DNA from: CALOAD01 sp942491415
Lineage (GTDB): Bacteria; Cyanobacteriota; Vampirovibrionia; Gastranaerophilales; CALOAD01
Direction: 5' to 3'
Length of the DNA stretch: 25,659 bases
NCBI GenBank assembly: GCA_942491415.1
Contig: CALOAD010000001.1
Location: forward strand, 1-25,659
Part shown: one piece after another, positions 16,882 through 25,576 of the stretch
Numbering within the stretch: position 1 is the stretch's first letter
Layout of the letters: each line of letters opens with the position of its first letter
Made by a program: the position numbers and the translations under genes
Notes under the pieces: model-generated
Told to the model about the DNA's origin: nothing
The model's input: the letters and a program-made list of their open reading frames with translations, nothing else
Database searches by the model: none

Positions 16882-16904
16882 TATACCAGATTGAAATTGG
16901 AATA
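16882..16904 (+). repeat. Possible internally deleted relic of the 127-bp repeat
   Basis: TATACCAGA directly followed by TTGAAATTGG and AATA reads as the left 9 bases of the dispersed repeat joined to its right end (TTGAAATTGGTATA) with the interior missing and one terminal base changed. It lies 24 bp beyond the -35 of the rrf2 promoter. Confidence 0.45.
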
Positions 16905-16925
16905 AGAACCCATATTTTGGTTATA

Positions 16926-16958
16926 AAAAAACTGTTCTGAATTTCAGAACAGTTTTTT
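16926..16958 (-). terminator. Terminator of the yggS-sepF transcript
   Basis: A perfect 15-bp stem (AAAAAACTGTTCTGA with TCAGAACAGTTTTTT) closes a 3-base loop. On the minus strand it ends in a T-run. It lies 24 bases after the sepF stop. Confidence 0.88.
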
Positions 16959-16981
16959 AGTTTTATATTTTTAATGGTTTA

Positions 16982-17448
16982 TTATGCTTGATTCCAGAAG
17001 CCTTCTTTTGTAATTCTGGCTTTTTCAGTTTCAGCAGCGATAGAAACGTTTCTAGGTGTGAAAATAAATACACCTTCGCCGATTCTTTGTTGATGTCCGT
17101 CTACTGCGTGTGTTGCACCTGACACGAAATCAACAACTCTTTGTGACTGCTCTGCATCAAGAAGATGAAGATTTAAAACAATTGATCTTCCATCTCTAAG
17201 ATTGTTTACTACATCAAGTGATTCTTCAAAAGTTTTTGGCTCATTAACTACAACTTCATAAGGACCTGTTTTCGGATGTGAAATAACTTTTAAGCCGGAT
17301 TTTTTCTTTTTTGGGACTTTCCATAAGGGTTTCTTCTTCCTCGTATTGTTCAGCCGCACCAAATATTTCATCATAAAATTCTTCTTCTTCGTCAATTTCT
17401 GGAACAAGGTTTAACCCAGTTTTTTAATCTGTTTACTAATCCAGACAA
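16982..17448 (-). CDS. sepF: Cell division protein SepF, with two frameshifts
   Basis: Membrane-associated protein that binds FtsZ and helps tether and organise the division ring. The conserved SepF core is intact: YEVVVNEPKTFEESLDVVNN, SIVLNLHLLDAEQSQRVVDF, GATHAVDGHQQRIGEGVFIF and TPRNVSIA. The DGHQ.RIGE segment resembles cyanobacterial SepF. The N-terminal part reads LSGLVNRLKNWV, the usual membrane-binding helix. It then needs two single-base shifts (near 17411 and near 17315-17330, both beside A/T runs) to pass through an acidic linker (VPEIDEEEEFYDEIFG) into the core. The start is TTG 17448 with GGAGG seven bases upstream. It lies 42 bp after yggS, a pairing also found in cyanobacteria and Firmicutes. 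The reconstructed length is about 155 residues. Confidence 0.88.
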
Positions 17449-17490
17449 TTTGTTTCCTCCCATAAATATTTACTTACTTTATTTGTTTTA

Positions 17491-18145
17491 TTAATTTTCA
17501 TTAAAAATTGCATGTCCGATTCTTATAAAAGTAGATCCTTGTTCGCAGGCAATTTTATAATCATTGCTCATCCCCATTGATAATTCAGGAATATTTTTAT
17601 ATTCAGTTTGCAAATAATCTCTTAATTTTCTTAAGCTATTAAATACATTTTTTTGAATTTCCACTTCCTCAGTGAATGGGGCCATTGTCATAAGACCTAC
17701 TATTTCTAATGAATCTAAACTTAAAATTTGTTTGAAGTCTTCTTTTAATTCATCTGTTTTAAAGCCGTATTTTCTGTTTTCTCCTCTGCTATATTTACCT
17801 GTATAAAAATTTTTGTTTTATTTGTTTTAATGAAGCTAATTTAGATATTATTTCTGCTAATTTTATTGAATCTACGGAATGGATATAATCGAAATTCCCT
17901 GACAATATTTTTTGCTTTGTTTGTTTGAATGTGGCCTAAAAAATGCCATGTTGCATTTTTATTTACTTCTTCAGGTAATTGGGCTCTTTTTTTTCTGCAT
18001 CCTGAGCTTTATTTTCTCCGAAATCTCTAATTCCTGCCTCATACGCTTCAATTATTTTTTCAGGCCCAACGTATTTTGTTACTGCAACAATTCGTGTTCC
18101 AGGAATTCCTTCTTTTATTCTTAAATAATTCTCCTTTATTCCCAT
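17491..18145 (-). CDS. yggS: YggS-family PLP homeostasis protein, with several frameshifts
   Basis: Single-domain fold-type III protein that binds pyridoxal phosphate and keeps its cellular level in balance (YggS/PLPBP/PipY); no enzymatic activity is established. The N-terminal part has RIVAVTKYVGPEKIIEAYEA, with the PLP-binding lysine in AVTKYV, and IRDFGENKAQDA. A fragment in another frame reads NKNATWHFLGHIQTNKAKNI. The C-terminal part has LMTMAPFTEE and then LSMGMSNDYKIAC and GSTFIRIGHAIFNEN, the phosphate-binding end. At least three single-base shifts (about 17970, 17900-17880 and 17820-17700) are needed to join them. The order of motifs and total length (about 218 residues) match the family exactly. 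Start ATG 18145 has no clear ribosome site. It is first in a transcript with sepF. Confidence 0.85.
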
Positions 18146-18314
18146 TTTTCAATAATTATCTTTTACTCTTTAATTTCTTAATCACTTTAAGTTTTCAATC
18201 TATATTCAATTAAGAACTCAAAACAATTTTAATATTTATATTTAATTCAAATTAATTATATTAAAAGATGCAAAAATAATACAAATATTTGTTTAGTAAT
18301 CGTTTAAATAGATG

Positions 18315-18337
18315 GGGGGATTGTTGAGTAATCCCCC
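18315..18337. other. G/C-rich hairpin in the yggS-flagellin gap
   Basis: GGGGGATT and AATCCCCC pair around a 7-base loop, conspicuous in AT-rich surroundings. There is no T-run on either side, so termination is doubtful. A similar G/C clamp (GAGGGG/CCCCTC) occurs after the second flagellin. Confidence 0.4.
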
Positions 18338-18541
18338 TTAAATGCAAGTATAAAGCTGGTTTTTTGAATTTGCCTATAATATTTGATAATCAATGTGAAT
18401 TATTAAAATTTCTTATAAAAATTGATTTTTGTTTAACCATATCAATTTTAAAAAATATAAAAGTATAAATAGATAAATTAGGGCATTATGGCCTAATAAT
18501 CACTTATTTCAACACAATAGAGTACTTTTAAATAATATTTT

Positions 18542-18579
18542 TTAGAAATTTTTCAAACTTTAGTTGGAGAAATTTCTAA
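18542..18579 (+). promoter_or_regulatory. 10-bp inverted repeat in the flagellin leader region
   Basis: TTAGAAATTT and AAATTTCTAA form a perfect 10-bp stem with an 18-base loop (TTCAAACTTTAGTTGGAG), about 170 bases before the flagellin start. The loop contains a GGA, the core of CsrA sites that control flagellin translation in other bacteria. A protein-binding palindrome is equally possible. Confidence 0.35.
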
Positions 18580-18747
18580 CTTTATTTGAATTTAAAAAGA
18601 CTGCAACAAACCTTAACATTAAAATACATAGTTTAATATTTAGCTGTCAGGGTAATTGCAATAGCGACGTATTATGCATAGCTTGCAAATTAATTATGCC
18701 TTATAGCTAAACATGGAAGTAATAAAGTAGATAAGGAGAATCTATTT

Positions 18748-19594
18748 ATGAGTATTATTGTCAACACAAACGTTAGTTCTATTCTTGTTCAGAGAAGTTT
18801 ATCAACATCAACAGGAAACATTCAATCTTCTTTGGAAAAACTTTCAACAGGTTACAGAATTAACAAAGCAGCAGATGACGCAGCCGGTTTAACCATTTCT
18901 GAAAGTTTAAAATCACAGGCTCGTGGTGCACAAGTCGCATCAAGTAACGCACAAACCGGTGTTAACTTACTGCAAACGGCTGAAGGCGACCTTGCAATTG
19001 TTCAGGATAACCTCCAAAGAATAAGAGACCTATCAGTTCAGGCAGCAAACGGAACAAACGGCACAGCAGAAAGAACAGCTATCAAGTCAGAAGTTCAACA
19101 ACGTGTAAATGAGATTAACAGGATTGCAAGTTCTTCAAACTTTAACGGAATTAAATTGCTAGATGGAACCGCATCTTCACTTAGCTTGCAAATCGGTGCA
19201 AATGCAACATCTTCATTGAACTCTTTAAGCATTACTAGTGGAATCCAACTCATTAGGTAGTGCAAATGCCTCATCTCTTGGAATTAGCGGTGTAGCTAAT
19301 GCATTTGGAAGCTCAGGAGCTGCGGCAAGCTATATAGCAAGTGTTGATGCAGCTATTAGTAGCGTTTCTTCAAGAAGATCAACAATCGGTTCACTTCAAA
19401 ACAGATTAGGTTCAGCGATTGACAGTTTAAATATCCAGTATGAAAACATGTCAGCATCTGAATCCAGAATCAGAGACGTAGACGTAGCAGACGAAGCTGC
19501 AAAATTAACTAAAAACCAAATATTACAACAAGCATCATCAACATTGTTGGCTCAGGCCAACCAGGCACCACAGGTTGCCCTTAGTTTAATATAA
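18748..19594 (+). CDS. Flagellin, first tandem copy, with one frameshift
   Basis: Structural subunit of the flagellar filament, exported through the flagellar channel. The N-terminal D0/D1 region is typical: NTNVSSILVQRSL, LSTGYRINKAADDAAGLTIS, NAQTGVNLLQTAEGDL and LQRIRDLSVQAANGTN, which lines up with the TLR5-recognised QRVRELAVQ segment of enterobacterial flagellin. The C-terminal D0/D1 region has YENMSASESRIRDVDVADEA and LLAQANQAPQVALSLI. The variable middle is very short. The frame changes near 19240-19248 (GGAATCC), and comparison with the second copy shows where the protein should continue (SNSLGSANASSLG). The reconstructed length is about 281 residues. ATG 18748 has AAGGAG nine bases upstream. 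A near-copy follows 177 bp downstream. Confidence 0.9.
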
Positions 19595-19611
19595 AATCTT
19601 TAATCCTGACA

Positions 19612-19638
19612 AAGAGGCTTATCATTGATAAGCCTCTT
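19612..19638 (+). terminator. Hairpin after the first flagellin gene
   Basis: A perfect 12-bp stem (AAGAGGCTTATC with GATAAGCCTCTT) has a 3-base loop and starts 17 bases after the stop. There is no T-run, so it may protect the 3' end of an abundant mRNA or terminate weakly. Confidence 0.6.
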
Positions 19639-19771
19639 GGATAAATAATCTTGATTACCGCAATGTAAAAATTGAAGGAACCCATTTTTCATTAAACAAA
19701 TTTATAACGAGGTAATTTAGATTACTCAGGAAAAAGATTGAGTAGATAGAAAAGATAAGGAGAGTCTTTTT

Positions 19772-20616
19772 ATGAGTATCGTTGTAAACACAAACGTAAG
19801 TTCTATTCTTGTTCAAAGAAGTTTAACAAGTTCAACAGGAAACATTCAATCTTCTTTGGAAAAACTTTCAACAGGTTATAGAATCAACAAAGCAGCTGAT
19901 GACGCAGCTGGTTTGACTATTTCTGAAAGTTTAAAATCACAGGCTCGAGGTGCACAAGTTGCATCACCAAACGCACAAACAGGTGTTAACCTCTTGCAAA
20001 CAGCTGAAGGTGACTTCGGTCTTATTCAGGATAACCTTCAAAGATTTAGAGACCTATCAGTTCAGGCAGCAAACGGAACAAACGGTACAGCAGAAAGAAC
20101 AGCTATTCAGTCAGAAGTTCAACAGCGTGTTAATGAGATTGACAGAATATCAAGTTCCTCTACATTTAATGGAATGTAAACTTATTAGATGGATCAAATC
20201 ATCTTCACTTTAGCTTACAAATTGGTTCAAACGCAGCGTCACTCAACTCTTTGAGTAGCTATGATGGTTCACCATTAGGATCAGCTAATGCTTCAGCATT
20301 AGGCTTGGAAGTAGCTGTGTCCACATCGGTTGCTACTGCAGCAGCAGCAGCAAGCTATATCTCAAGTGTTGATGCAGCTATTAGCAGTGTTTCTTCAAGA
20401 AGATAACAATTGGTTCTTTCCAGAACAGGTTAGATTCAGCGATTGAAAGTTTAGGTATTCAGTATGAAAACATGTCAGCATCTGAATCCAGAATCAGAGA
20501 CGTTGACGTTGCTAAGGAAGCTGCAATCTTAACTAAAACCAAATATTGCAGCAACTTCTGCAACATTACTAGCTCAGGCTAACCAGGCACCTGGCGTTGC
20601 GTTAAGCTTAATTTAG
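19772..20616 (+). CDS. Flagellin, second tandem copy, with about four frameshifts
   Basis: Second flagellin, nearly identical to the first over the N-terminal 130 codons, including the leader with AAGGAG before ATG 19772. Aligned against the first copy, single bases are missing or added at about 20175 (after FNG), 20405 (SRR, a C lost from AGATCAACA), 20535 (one A lost from ACTAAAAACC) and 20553 (one G lost). Between them the residues stay flagellin-like: NLLDGS, LGSANASALG, SYISSVDAAISSVSSRR, YENMSASESRIRDVDVA, LLAQANQAPGVALSLI. The reconstructed length is about 281 residues. The middle differs most from copy one, as expected for the surface-exposed part. It is either a sequencing-damaged functional gene or a decaying duplicate. 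The near-identity of the ends suggests recent duplication or gene conversion. Confidence 0.85.
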
Positions 20617-20634
20617 AAACAACTTTGTATCATT

Positions 20635-20650
20635 GAGGGGGAATCCCCTC
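20635..20650 (+). other. Short G/C clamp hairpin after the second flagellin
   Basis: GAGGGG, loop GAAT, CCCCTC, 18 bases after the flagellin stop and followed by AT-rich sequence without a solid T-run. The main terminator is further on. Confidence 0.4.
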
Positions 20651-20763
20651 GTAATTTAAAAATTTAAAAAGGGATATTTATAAATAATCCATCGCATTTT
20701 TATGTATGTATAAACATAATAGGAAATAAATTTTAATATTGCGTATCGTCGTTGACAATAAGC

Positions 20764-20820
20764 ATCCGGAATTATTCAATAAATGCTTGAAAAAAGCATG
20801 AATAAAACCGGATTTTTTTT
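20764..20820 (+). terminator. Terminator of the flagellin transcript
   Basis: Long hairpin: ATCCGG pairs with CCGGAT, ATTCA with TGAAT and TGCTT with AAGCA, followed by a run of eight T on the plus strand. It separates the flagellins from the STAS gene. Confidence 0.8.
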
Positions 20821-20864
20821 GTTTAAACAGGTTTGATTTTAGTAATTAAGCCTATGGAGTATTT

Positions 20865-21229
20865 ATGATTTTTAGTATTAAAAATATTGATAACACTACT
20901 ATAATAAGCATTCGGGCTGAAAGATTTGATTTGTCTGAATATTTATCGCTCAGTAAAACGATAATTAAGCAGGCAAGAGTTAAAAGAAGGCATATAATTT
21001 TAAATTTAAATCATAGCGTGGCGGTAACAATTTATCACGGAAATGCTTTTTTTCTATGGAGATTTTGTGATAGTAAATAAATGTATTATTTCTCTTTGCG
21101 GGATAAATTCTGATAATTTATGTATTTTATCTTCTTAAACTGGATAGATATTTTGAAATTTACAATAATGTTCAGGAAGCAAATTTTAAGAAAAATAGGC
21201 TCGTAAAAAACAGATTAAAAGTAGTTTGA
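20865..21229 (+). CDS. STAS-domain protein (anti-sigma-antagonist-like), with two frameshifts
   Basis: Small single-domain protein of about 121 residues resembling anti-sigma factor antagonists and other STAS proteins. The N-terminal part reads MIFSIKNIDNTTIISIRAER, then a helix and RRHIILNLNHSVAV, the usual place of the phosphorylatable Ser/Thr loop. After a shift near 21055 it continues YGDFVIVNKCIISLCGINSD. After another near 21137 it reads LKLDRYFEIYNNVQEA, the classic STAS ending, with a basic tail KNRLVKNRLKVV. A conserved DSSG-type Ser is not clearly visible, so phosphorylation control is uncertain. The order of strands and helices is the main evidence. It ends 3 bp from the convergent histidine kinase gene. 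The SLEYL-like helix and the context suggest signalling, but no partner kinase or sigma factor is recognised. Confidence 0.6.
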
Positions 21230-21232
21230 TTT

Positions 21233-24096
21233 TTATATATGAATATTATCAGTTAATAAAGGTAATGAAAAATAAAATGTAGCATCTTTTCTCGTTGAGT
21301 TCTTGCACTAAAGTTTCCTAATAGGAGCTTCCAATTATTTGTTTTCGGTACATATATCCTTAATCCCGTCTTATTTTCCTTTCAATAATTTTAAGCATTT
21401 CATATCTTTGAAACATTTTTTCTCTATATCTTCTGTAATACCAGGCCATTATCTTTTTTATTGATGTGATGATGCTATTTTTCAGTTGATATGTTTTTAT
21501 TTCTACAAAGCCATTTTTTTGTGTGTAAGTAAGTGCATTTTCTAAAAAAATAAATATTACTTTTTTGATTTCTTTTTTATCTATACATATATCAGGAATA
21601 TTTTCTTGAATATCTAAAGTCAATTTAATAGATTTAGTTTCAGCTAATTTATTTAATGAATTTACGGTTTCTCTAATAATTTTTGAGATTTTTTGTTTTA
21701 CTAAATATAATTCTTTTTTTACTCGCTTCATATTTGTAAATATCAAGGCTTTTGCCATTAATAACATCTTCATTATCACTCAGCATTGTTTGAATGAAAC
21801 TTTTATAATCTCCTATTCTGTTATCATCCGGCCTTGATAATAGAAATTCGACATTTCTTTTTTGCCACACGAGCGGAATCGTATATCATGTAAGCGTTAA
21901 AATAAAACTATCTCGAAGTTCTTTAATTTCATTGATTTTCATAATATCCCAAATTACACATACAAGGGGTTTAATTATTTGTTTTAATAAATTAAGTTCA
22001 CTTTTGGTCCATTCATGAATTGTTGATGAAGCCAGGCATATAATTCCAAAGTTTTTACCCATTGGATTAATTGGAACTAAAGGGACAATCAACATGGATG
22101 AAATATTATATTCTTTTATAAAATTTTGCAGTTCATGATTATCCCGGTACTGTTGCTTAAAATCATCACTTATAAAAGTAATTAAATTATTTGATACTGC
22201 TTAAATATATTAATCAAACTATCTGGCAAAATTGCATTTTTAATAGATTTTATTTCTTTAGTTATCAAATATTCATATTTTATAGTTGGTATTTTGTTCT
22301 CAAAATAAGGGGGGGCAATCAAAAAGCTTCTGTTCAATCTAAAAATATTTTGTTAGTTTAGCTAATATGTAATTAAAAATTTCATCAATTGATTGAGCAA
22401 TTTTTAATTCACTTATAATTTCTTTTAATAAACACTCTTTTTCTGCTGTTTTTTTAACTTGATTATAAAGTTTTGCTTGATGCAGTGCTATTGCGAACTG
22501 ATTTGATAAAGTTCTCAAAAATTCATAGTCTTCTTTTTTTATTTCATAACTCTTTAGTACAAAATCAAGGCAAAAAAATCCTAAAAGTTCATCTCCGTAG
22601 GTTATTAAAATACTCAAGCCTGATTTAACCTTACAGTGTTTAAATACTCTTTCTGTTCCAGTATTTTCTATATTATGTTGTTTAATAAAATCATCAAGTA
22701 GAGTGAAATTAATTTCTTTAAGTTCCATTAAAGTATTAATAAAATGTATCCAGTCAGGAGAAGAGAGTTTAAAACCGATAAAAGATTCAATATCTGGACT
22801 TGAGAGATATTCGAATGCTTATCTAAAGGTAAATAAGTATCATTTTCTGAATCATATTCAACGAAAATAATCTATCTACTTCCAAAATATTACCCTATTT
22901 TGCTAAAGCTTTTTTTGTTTCATTAATATCTAATGTATTTGATTGTTTCAATCATTCTCTCAACAGTCTTTCTCAAGGTGGTTCAGTTCTTTTTCATATA
23001 GTTCAGTTTGAGATATTGCAATACCGAGCTGGTCAGCCAGCGTTCTCATAAAATTAAGTTCTACAGGGCTAATTTTTATGTTAGTTTCGTTAAAATCAAT
23101 ACAAAAATATCCTTTAATCTCATTATCATAGAAAATTGGAATTTTATAACTTGAATTGATTTTTGCCGCTTTTAAATTTTTAAATATTTCTGTATCTTCA
23201 AGCTTATGTTCTTTCGCATAGTTTTCTAAATCGGTAAAGATAATTTCTTTTTCATCTAAAAGCGGTTGTAAAAATAACTGTGAATTAGTCGTATTAATCT
23301 GATTAAAACTAGTTTGTTCAGGATCAGATAAGTATTCTGCATTTTCGCCGCCAAATATAAAAGTTCCTGTTTTTTTATTATATAGATAAATACCAACCCT
23401 GTTTGCGCTAAAATATTTGCTTACAATTTCAACAAGCAAAATATTTTTTTTATTTGATTAATATTTAATGTACTTCGTATTTTATGCGTAAACTTTTTAA
23501 GAATAATTTCCTTATCCAGACATTCATAGCGAGTCCTGTATTTTAATTTGATAAAGACAATACTAATTTGTTTAGTAATCTTTCTTATTAAATTTAGTTC
23601 ATTTTTTTGAAATTCTATTTTTTTTCTTACATAAACTAAGCCTAAAAGCCCCAGAAGTTCCTGCCCATATTTTATTGGGATATAGGCAGCGGATTTCACG
23701 CCAAAAGATTTTATAAAATTCTCGGATTTAGTGCCTGCAAGATTTTTTTGTTTAATATATTTTTCAAAATCTGAAAAAATAATTTCTTCGCCTTTATTTG
23801 CAATATCACAGTTTGTATATTCTTTTGCTGTCATGTGTCTTTTACTACTTTTATATCAGATGAAACCTTATATTCATATTCAGGAAGAACAAAAGTTTTA
23901 TTTTTAAAATCATAATCGTCTATAAAACATTTATCAGCATTAAAAATTTCTCCCAGGAAATCAACAAGATGATGTTTGAGTTGAACAGAGTCAAAAGTGC
24001 CTATAAACTTGTTAATTATATGAAGTTAGCAGCATAATTTCCCCTGTTGTTCAGGTTTTTATAAAATAATTCATTTTTAATTTGTTTAAAATCCAT
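21233..24096 (-). CDS. Multi-GAF sensor histidine kinase, heavily frameshifted
   Basis: Cytoplasmic sensor kinase of about 950 residues, rebuilt from at least eight frame segments. There are four similar GAF modules in series (about 24096-23440, 23440-22960, 22940-22340 and 22330-21910). Each has a conserved ending such as GQELLGLLGLVY, NEIKGYFCIDF, GDELLGFFCLDF or MGKNFGIICLAS, followed by a helix like LNFMRTLADQLGIAISQ. Then comes an H-box (RDSFILTLT / HDIRIPLVWQKRNVEFLLS) with the phospho-accepting His near 21888, right at a frameshift. The ATPase domain follows: N-box FLENALTYT, then DNGLGI, ending ATFYFSLPLLTDNIHI at TAA 21233. There is no membrane segment. The cognate response regulator is not in the window. 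ATG 24096 lacks a ribosome site and the true start may differ. The H-box wording resembles cyanobacterial kinases. All domains are present, so the shifts are probably sequence errors. Confidence 0.72.
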
Positions 24097-24299
24097 GATG
24101 ATTTTATTGTTTCAAATTTAATTTTTTAAAATTCAAGAAATATATTTAGCTTTTTTTATCCTATTTAGTTTTTTTCAAAAAACTCACTAGGAAATAAGGT
24201 ATTTTTTAAATAGTGCTTTTTAAATACCCGAGTTTATCTAATCTTACGGGGAATTTAATATAGATTTTAAAAAATATATTATGATTTAAGGAAATTAGT

Positions 24300-24323
24300 A
24301 TGTATATTTATTTCTTTGAATAG
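24300..24323 (+). other. Possible leader peptide MYIYFFE
   Basis: An ATG at 24300 with AAGGA at suitable spacing opens a 7-codon frame (Met-Tyr-Ile-Tyr-Phe-Phe-Glu) ending at a TAG that abuts the GGGGG ribosome site of the next ORF. Its aromatic richness recalls attenuator peptides, but there is no hairpin pair to support attenuation. Confidence 0.25.
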
Positions 24324-24333
24324 GGGGATTTGA

Positions 24334-24555
24334 ATGAAAGCAATGGAAAAAAACGGTAAAAAATTTAAAGGATTTTGTACAATAATGCAAAGAACCGGAC
24401 AGGGCGTAAAAATGGCTGCTGACACAGGGTATAGAACAGGTTATTTTATGGCAAAACATCCTAACGTCAAAATGGTCAAAGATCAGGTTCAGTGCAAACA
24501 AGTGTTAGGTCTTTATTACATTTTTAGGCTAAGTATAAGCAAATGGATTAATTAA
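24334..24555 (+). CDS. Small basic hypothetical protein
   Basis: A 73-residue protein, rich in lysine at the start (MKAMEKNGKKFKGF) and with MQRTGQGVKMAADTGYRTGY in the middle. It has three cysteines or so and no signal peptide or clear membrane helix. I recognise no family. The start is ATG 24334 with AGGGGG at good spacing, which is the best reason to believe it. The last about 20 residues (VLGLYYIFRLSISKWIN) differ in character from the rest, so a frameshift near 24500 may have replaced the true C-terminus. It is transcribed away from the kinase gene and towards hisG. Confidence 0.5.
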   Translation: MKAMEKNGKKFKGFCTIMQRTGQGVKMAADTGYRTGYFMAKHPNVKMVKDQVQCKQVLGLYYIFRLSISKWIN

Positions 24556-24579
24556 ATATTTGCAAAAATGAAAAAAGCA

Positions 24580-24619
24580 ACGCTTAAATAAAATAAACCG
24601 GCTTTTTCAGCTTAAGCGT
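24580..24619. terminator. Hairpin between the small ORF and hisG
   Basis: ACGCTTAA pairs with TTAAGCGT around a 24-base loop, and on the minus strand it is followed by TGCTTTTTTC. It overlaps the last hisG codons and could end transcripts from both sides of this convergent pair. Confidence 0.55.
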
Positions 24620-25470
24620 ATCATTTGATCTACTGTCATTATAAGTATCCCATTCGCTCCAAGCTGCTTAAGCCGGTCAATATTTTCATAGATAGTTTTC
24701 TTGTTAACAATGACATGTATTGCAACTTCATTGTCATTATCCAGTAACTAACAACCGTTGGGATTTTAATCCGGAATAATCTTCTTGACTTCAGGAAGTG
24801 CAGTTCTGGGGATATTGGCCATAAGGTATTTCTTTTCCTCAGCGTCAATGGCAGATTTTATAACCCTTTTAAAAGACTTAGCTTTGCGGATTCCTGGTTT
24901 TTTGGTTAGGTCTTGCTATTATTACAGCGCTTGATGTCATTATTTCGCCGATAATTTTAAATTATTGTTTTTTAATGTTGAACCAGTTGGAAGTTATATC
25001 TACTATAACGTCTGCAAGCCTAAGTTTGGGAGTGATTTCTGTTGCTCCGCAGACTTCTGCCATATGAACTTTTTTATTAAGACCATCAAAATATTTTTTA
25101 GCAATAATAGGGCGATGCTGCTATCTTTATATTATCAGGAAGATCTTCAGCTCTATTTACAGTGATTCTTCCTTTGCTGCGATAACCATTTTGCATGAAC
25201 CAAATTTGAGCTGAAAAATTTCGTCAACGATACTGTTACTTTCAGCTACTACATCCTGGCCGTAACGCCAAGATCCATTACCTCATCGCTTACAAATTTA
25301 GGAATGTCCTGTGTTCTGACAAAAATAAGCGTGTAATTTCCGTCATGAGTCTTTGCATAAAGACTTCTTTCACTCTTTGTTATAGTTAATCCTGTTTCTT
25401 TAAAAAGTTCATGTATCTTCAGATAATCGACCTCGTTTGGTACAGCCATTTTTAAACAACATTCATCCAT
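24607..25470 (-). CDS. hisG: ATP phosphoribosyltransferase HisG (long form), many frameshifts
   Basis: First enzyme of histidine synthesis: joins ATP and PRPP to make phosphoribosyl-ATP, and is inhibited by histidine. The locus length (864 bases, about 287 codons) is that of the long form with a C-terminal regulatory domain. Fragments in order: LKMAVPNEVDYLKIHELFKE, RSLYAKTHDGNYTLIFVRTQ, DIPKFVSDEVMDLGVT, then in other frames KFGSCKMVIAAKE, VHMAEVCGATEITPKLRLAD, VIVDITSNWF, a regulatory-domain piece KYLMANIPRTALPEVKKIIP and the end LKQLGANGILIMTVDQMIRL. VDITS is the PRPP-binding region. At least five indels break the frame. Start ATG 25470 has AAAGGG upstream; an inner Met (LKMAVPN) is possible. 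It is the window's last gene, without other his genes beside it. A palindrome overlaps its promoter. Confidence 0.78.
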
Positions 25471-25535
25471 TTTTATAATTCCCTTTATTAGATATATTTA
25501 TTTTTTTATCTTACAAAATTTATTAAACAGCTTTA

Positions 25536-25576
25536 ATTATAGGCTTAAAACAATATACTGTCATTATTTAATGACA
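25536..25576 (-). promoter_or_regulatory. hisG promoter with overlapping palindromic operator
   Basis: On the minus strand ATGACA (25559-25564) and a perfect TATAAT (25536-25541) are separated by exactly 17 bp. The -35 is one arm of the near-perfect 18-base palindrome TGTCATTATTTAATGACA (25559-25576, read on the plus strand). A repressor bound there would block RNA polymerase. The regulator is unknown. Confidence 0.6.

Larger units (their letters stand above)
18146..18747. other. Divergent intergenic region between yggS and the flagellins
   Basis: About 600 bp without a gene. It must hold promoters for yggS-sepF and for the first flagellin. Two hairpins are visible (18315-18337 and 18542-18579). 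I found no convincing sigma-28 flagellar promoter (TAAA-N15-GCCGATAA). Confidence 0.6.

Noticed and set aside
18648..18670. Sigma-54-like promoter (TGTCAGGGTAATTGCA) before the first flagellin
   Set aside because: The essential -24 GG is GT here when the spacing to GC is correct, so the match is not convincing.
22309..22315. G run of seven inside the kinase gene as a second phase-variation tract
   Set aside because: It is short, lies in a region full of other indels, and encodes a plausible proline stretch, so slippage cannot be distinguished from sequence error.
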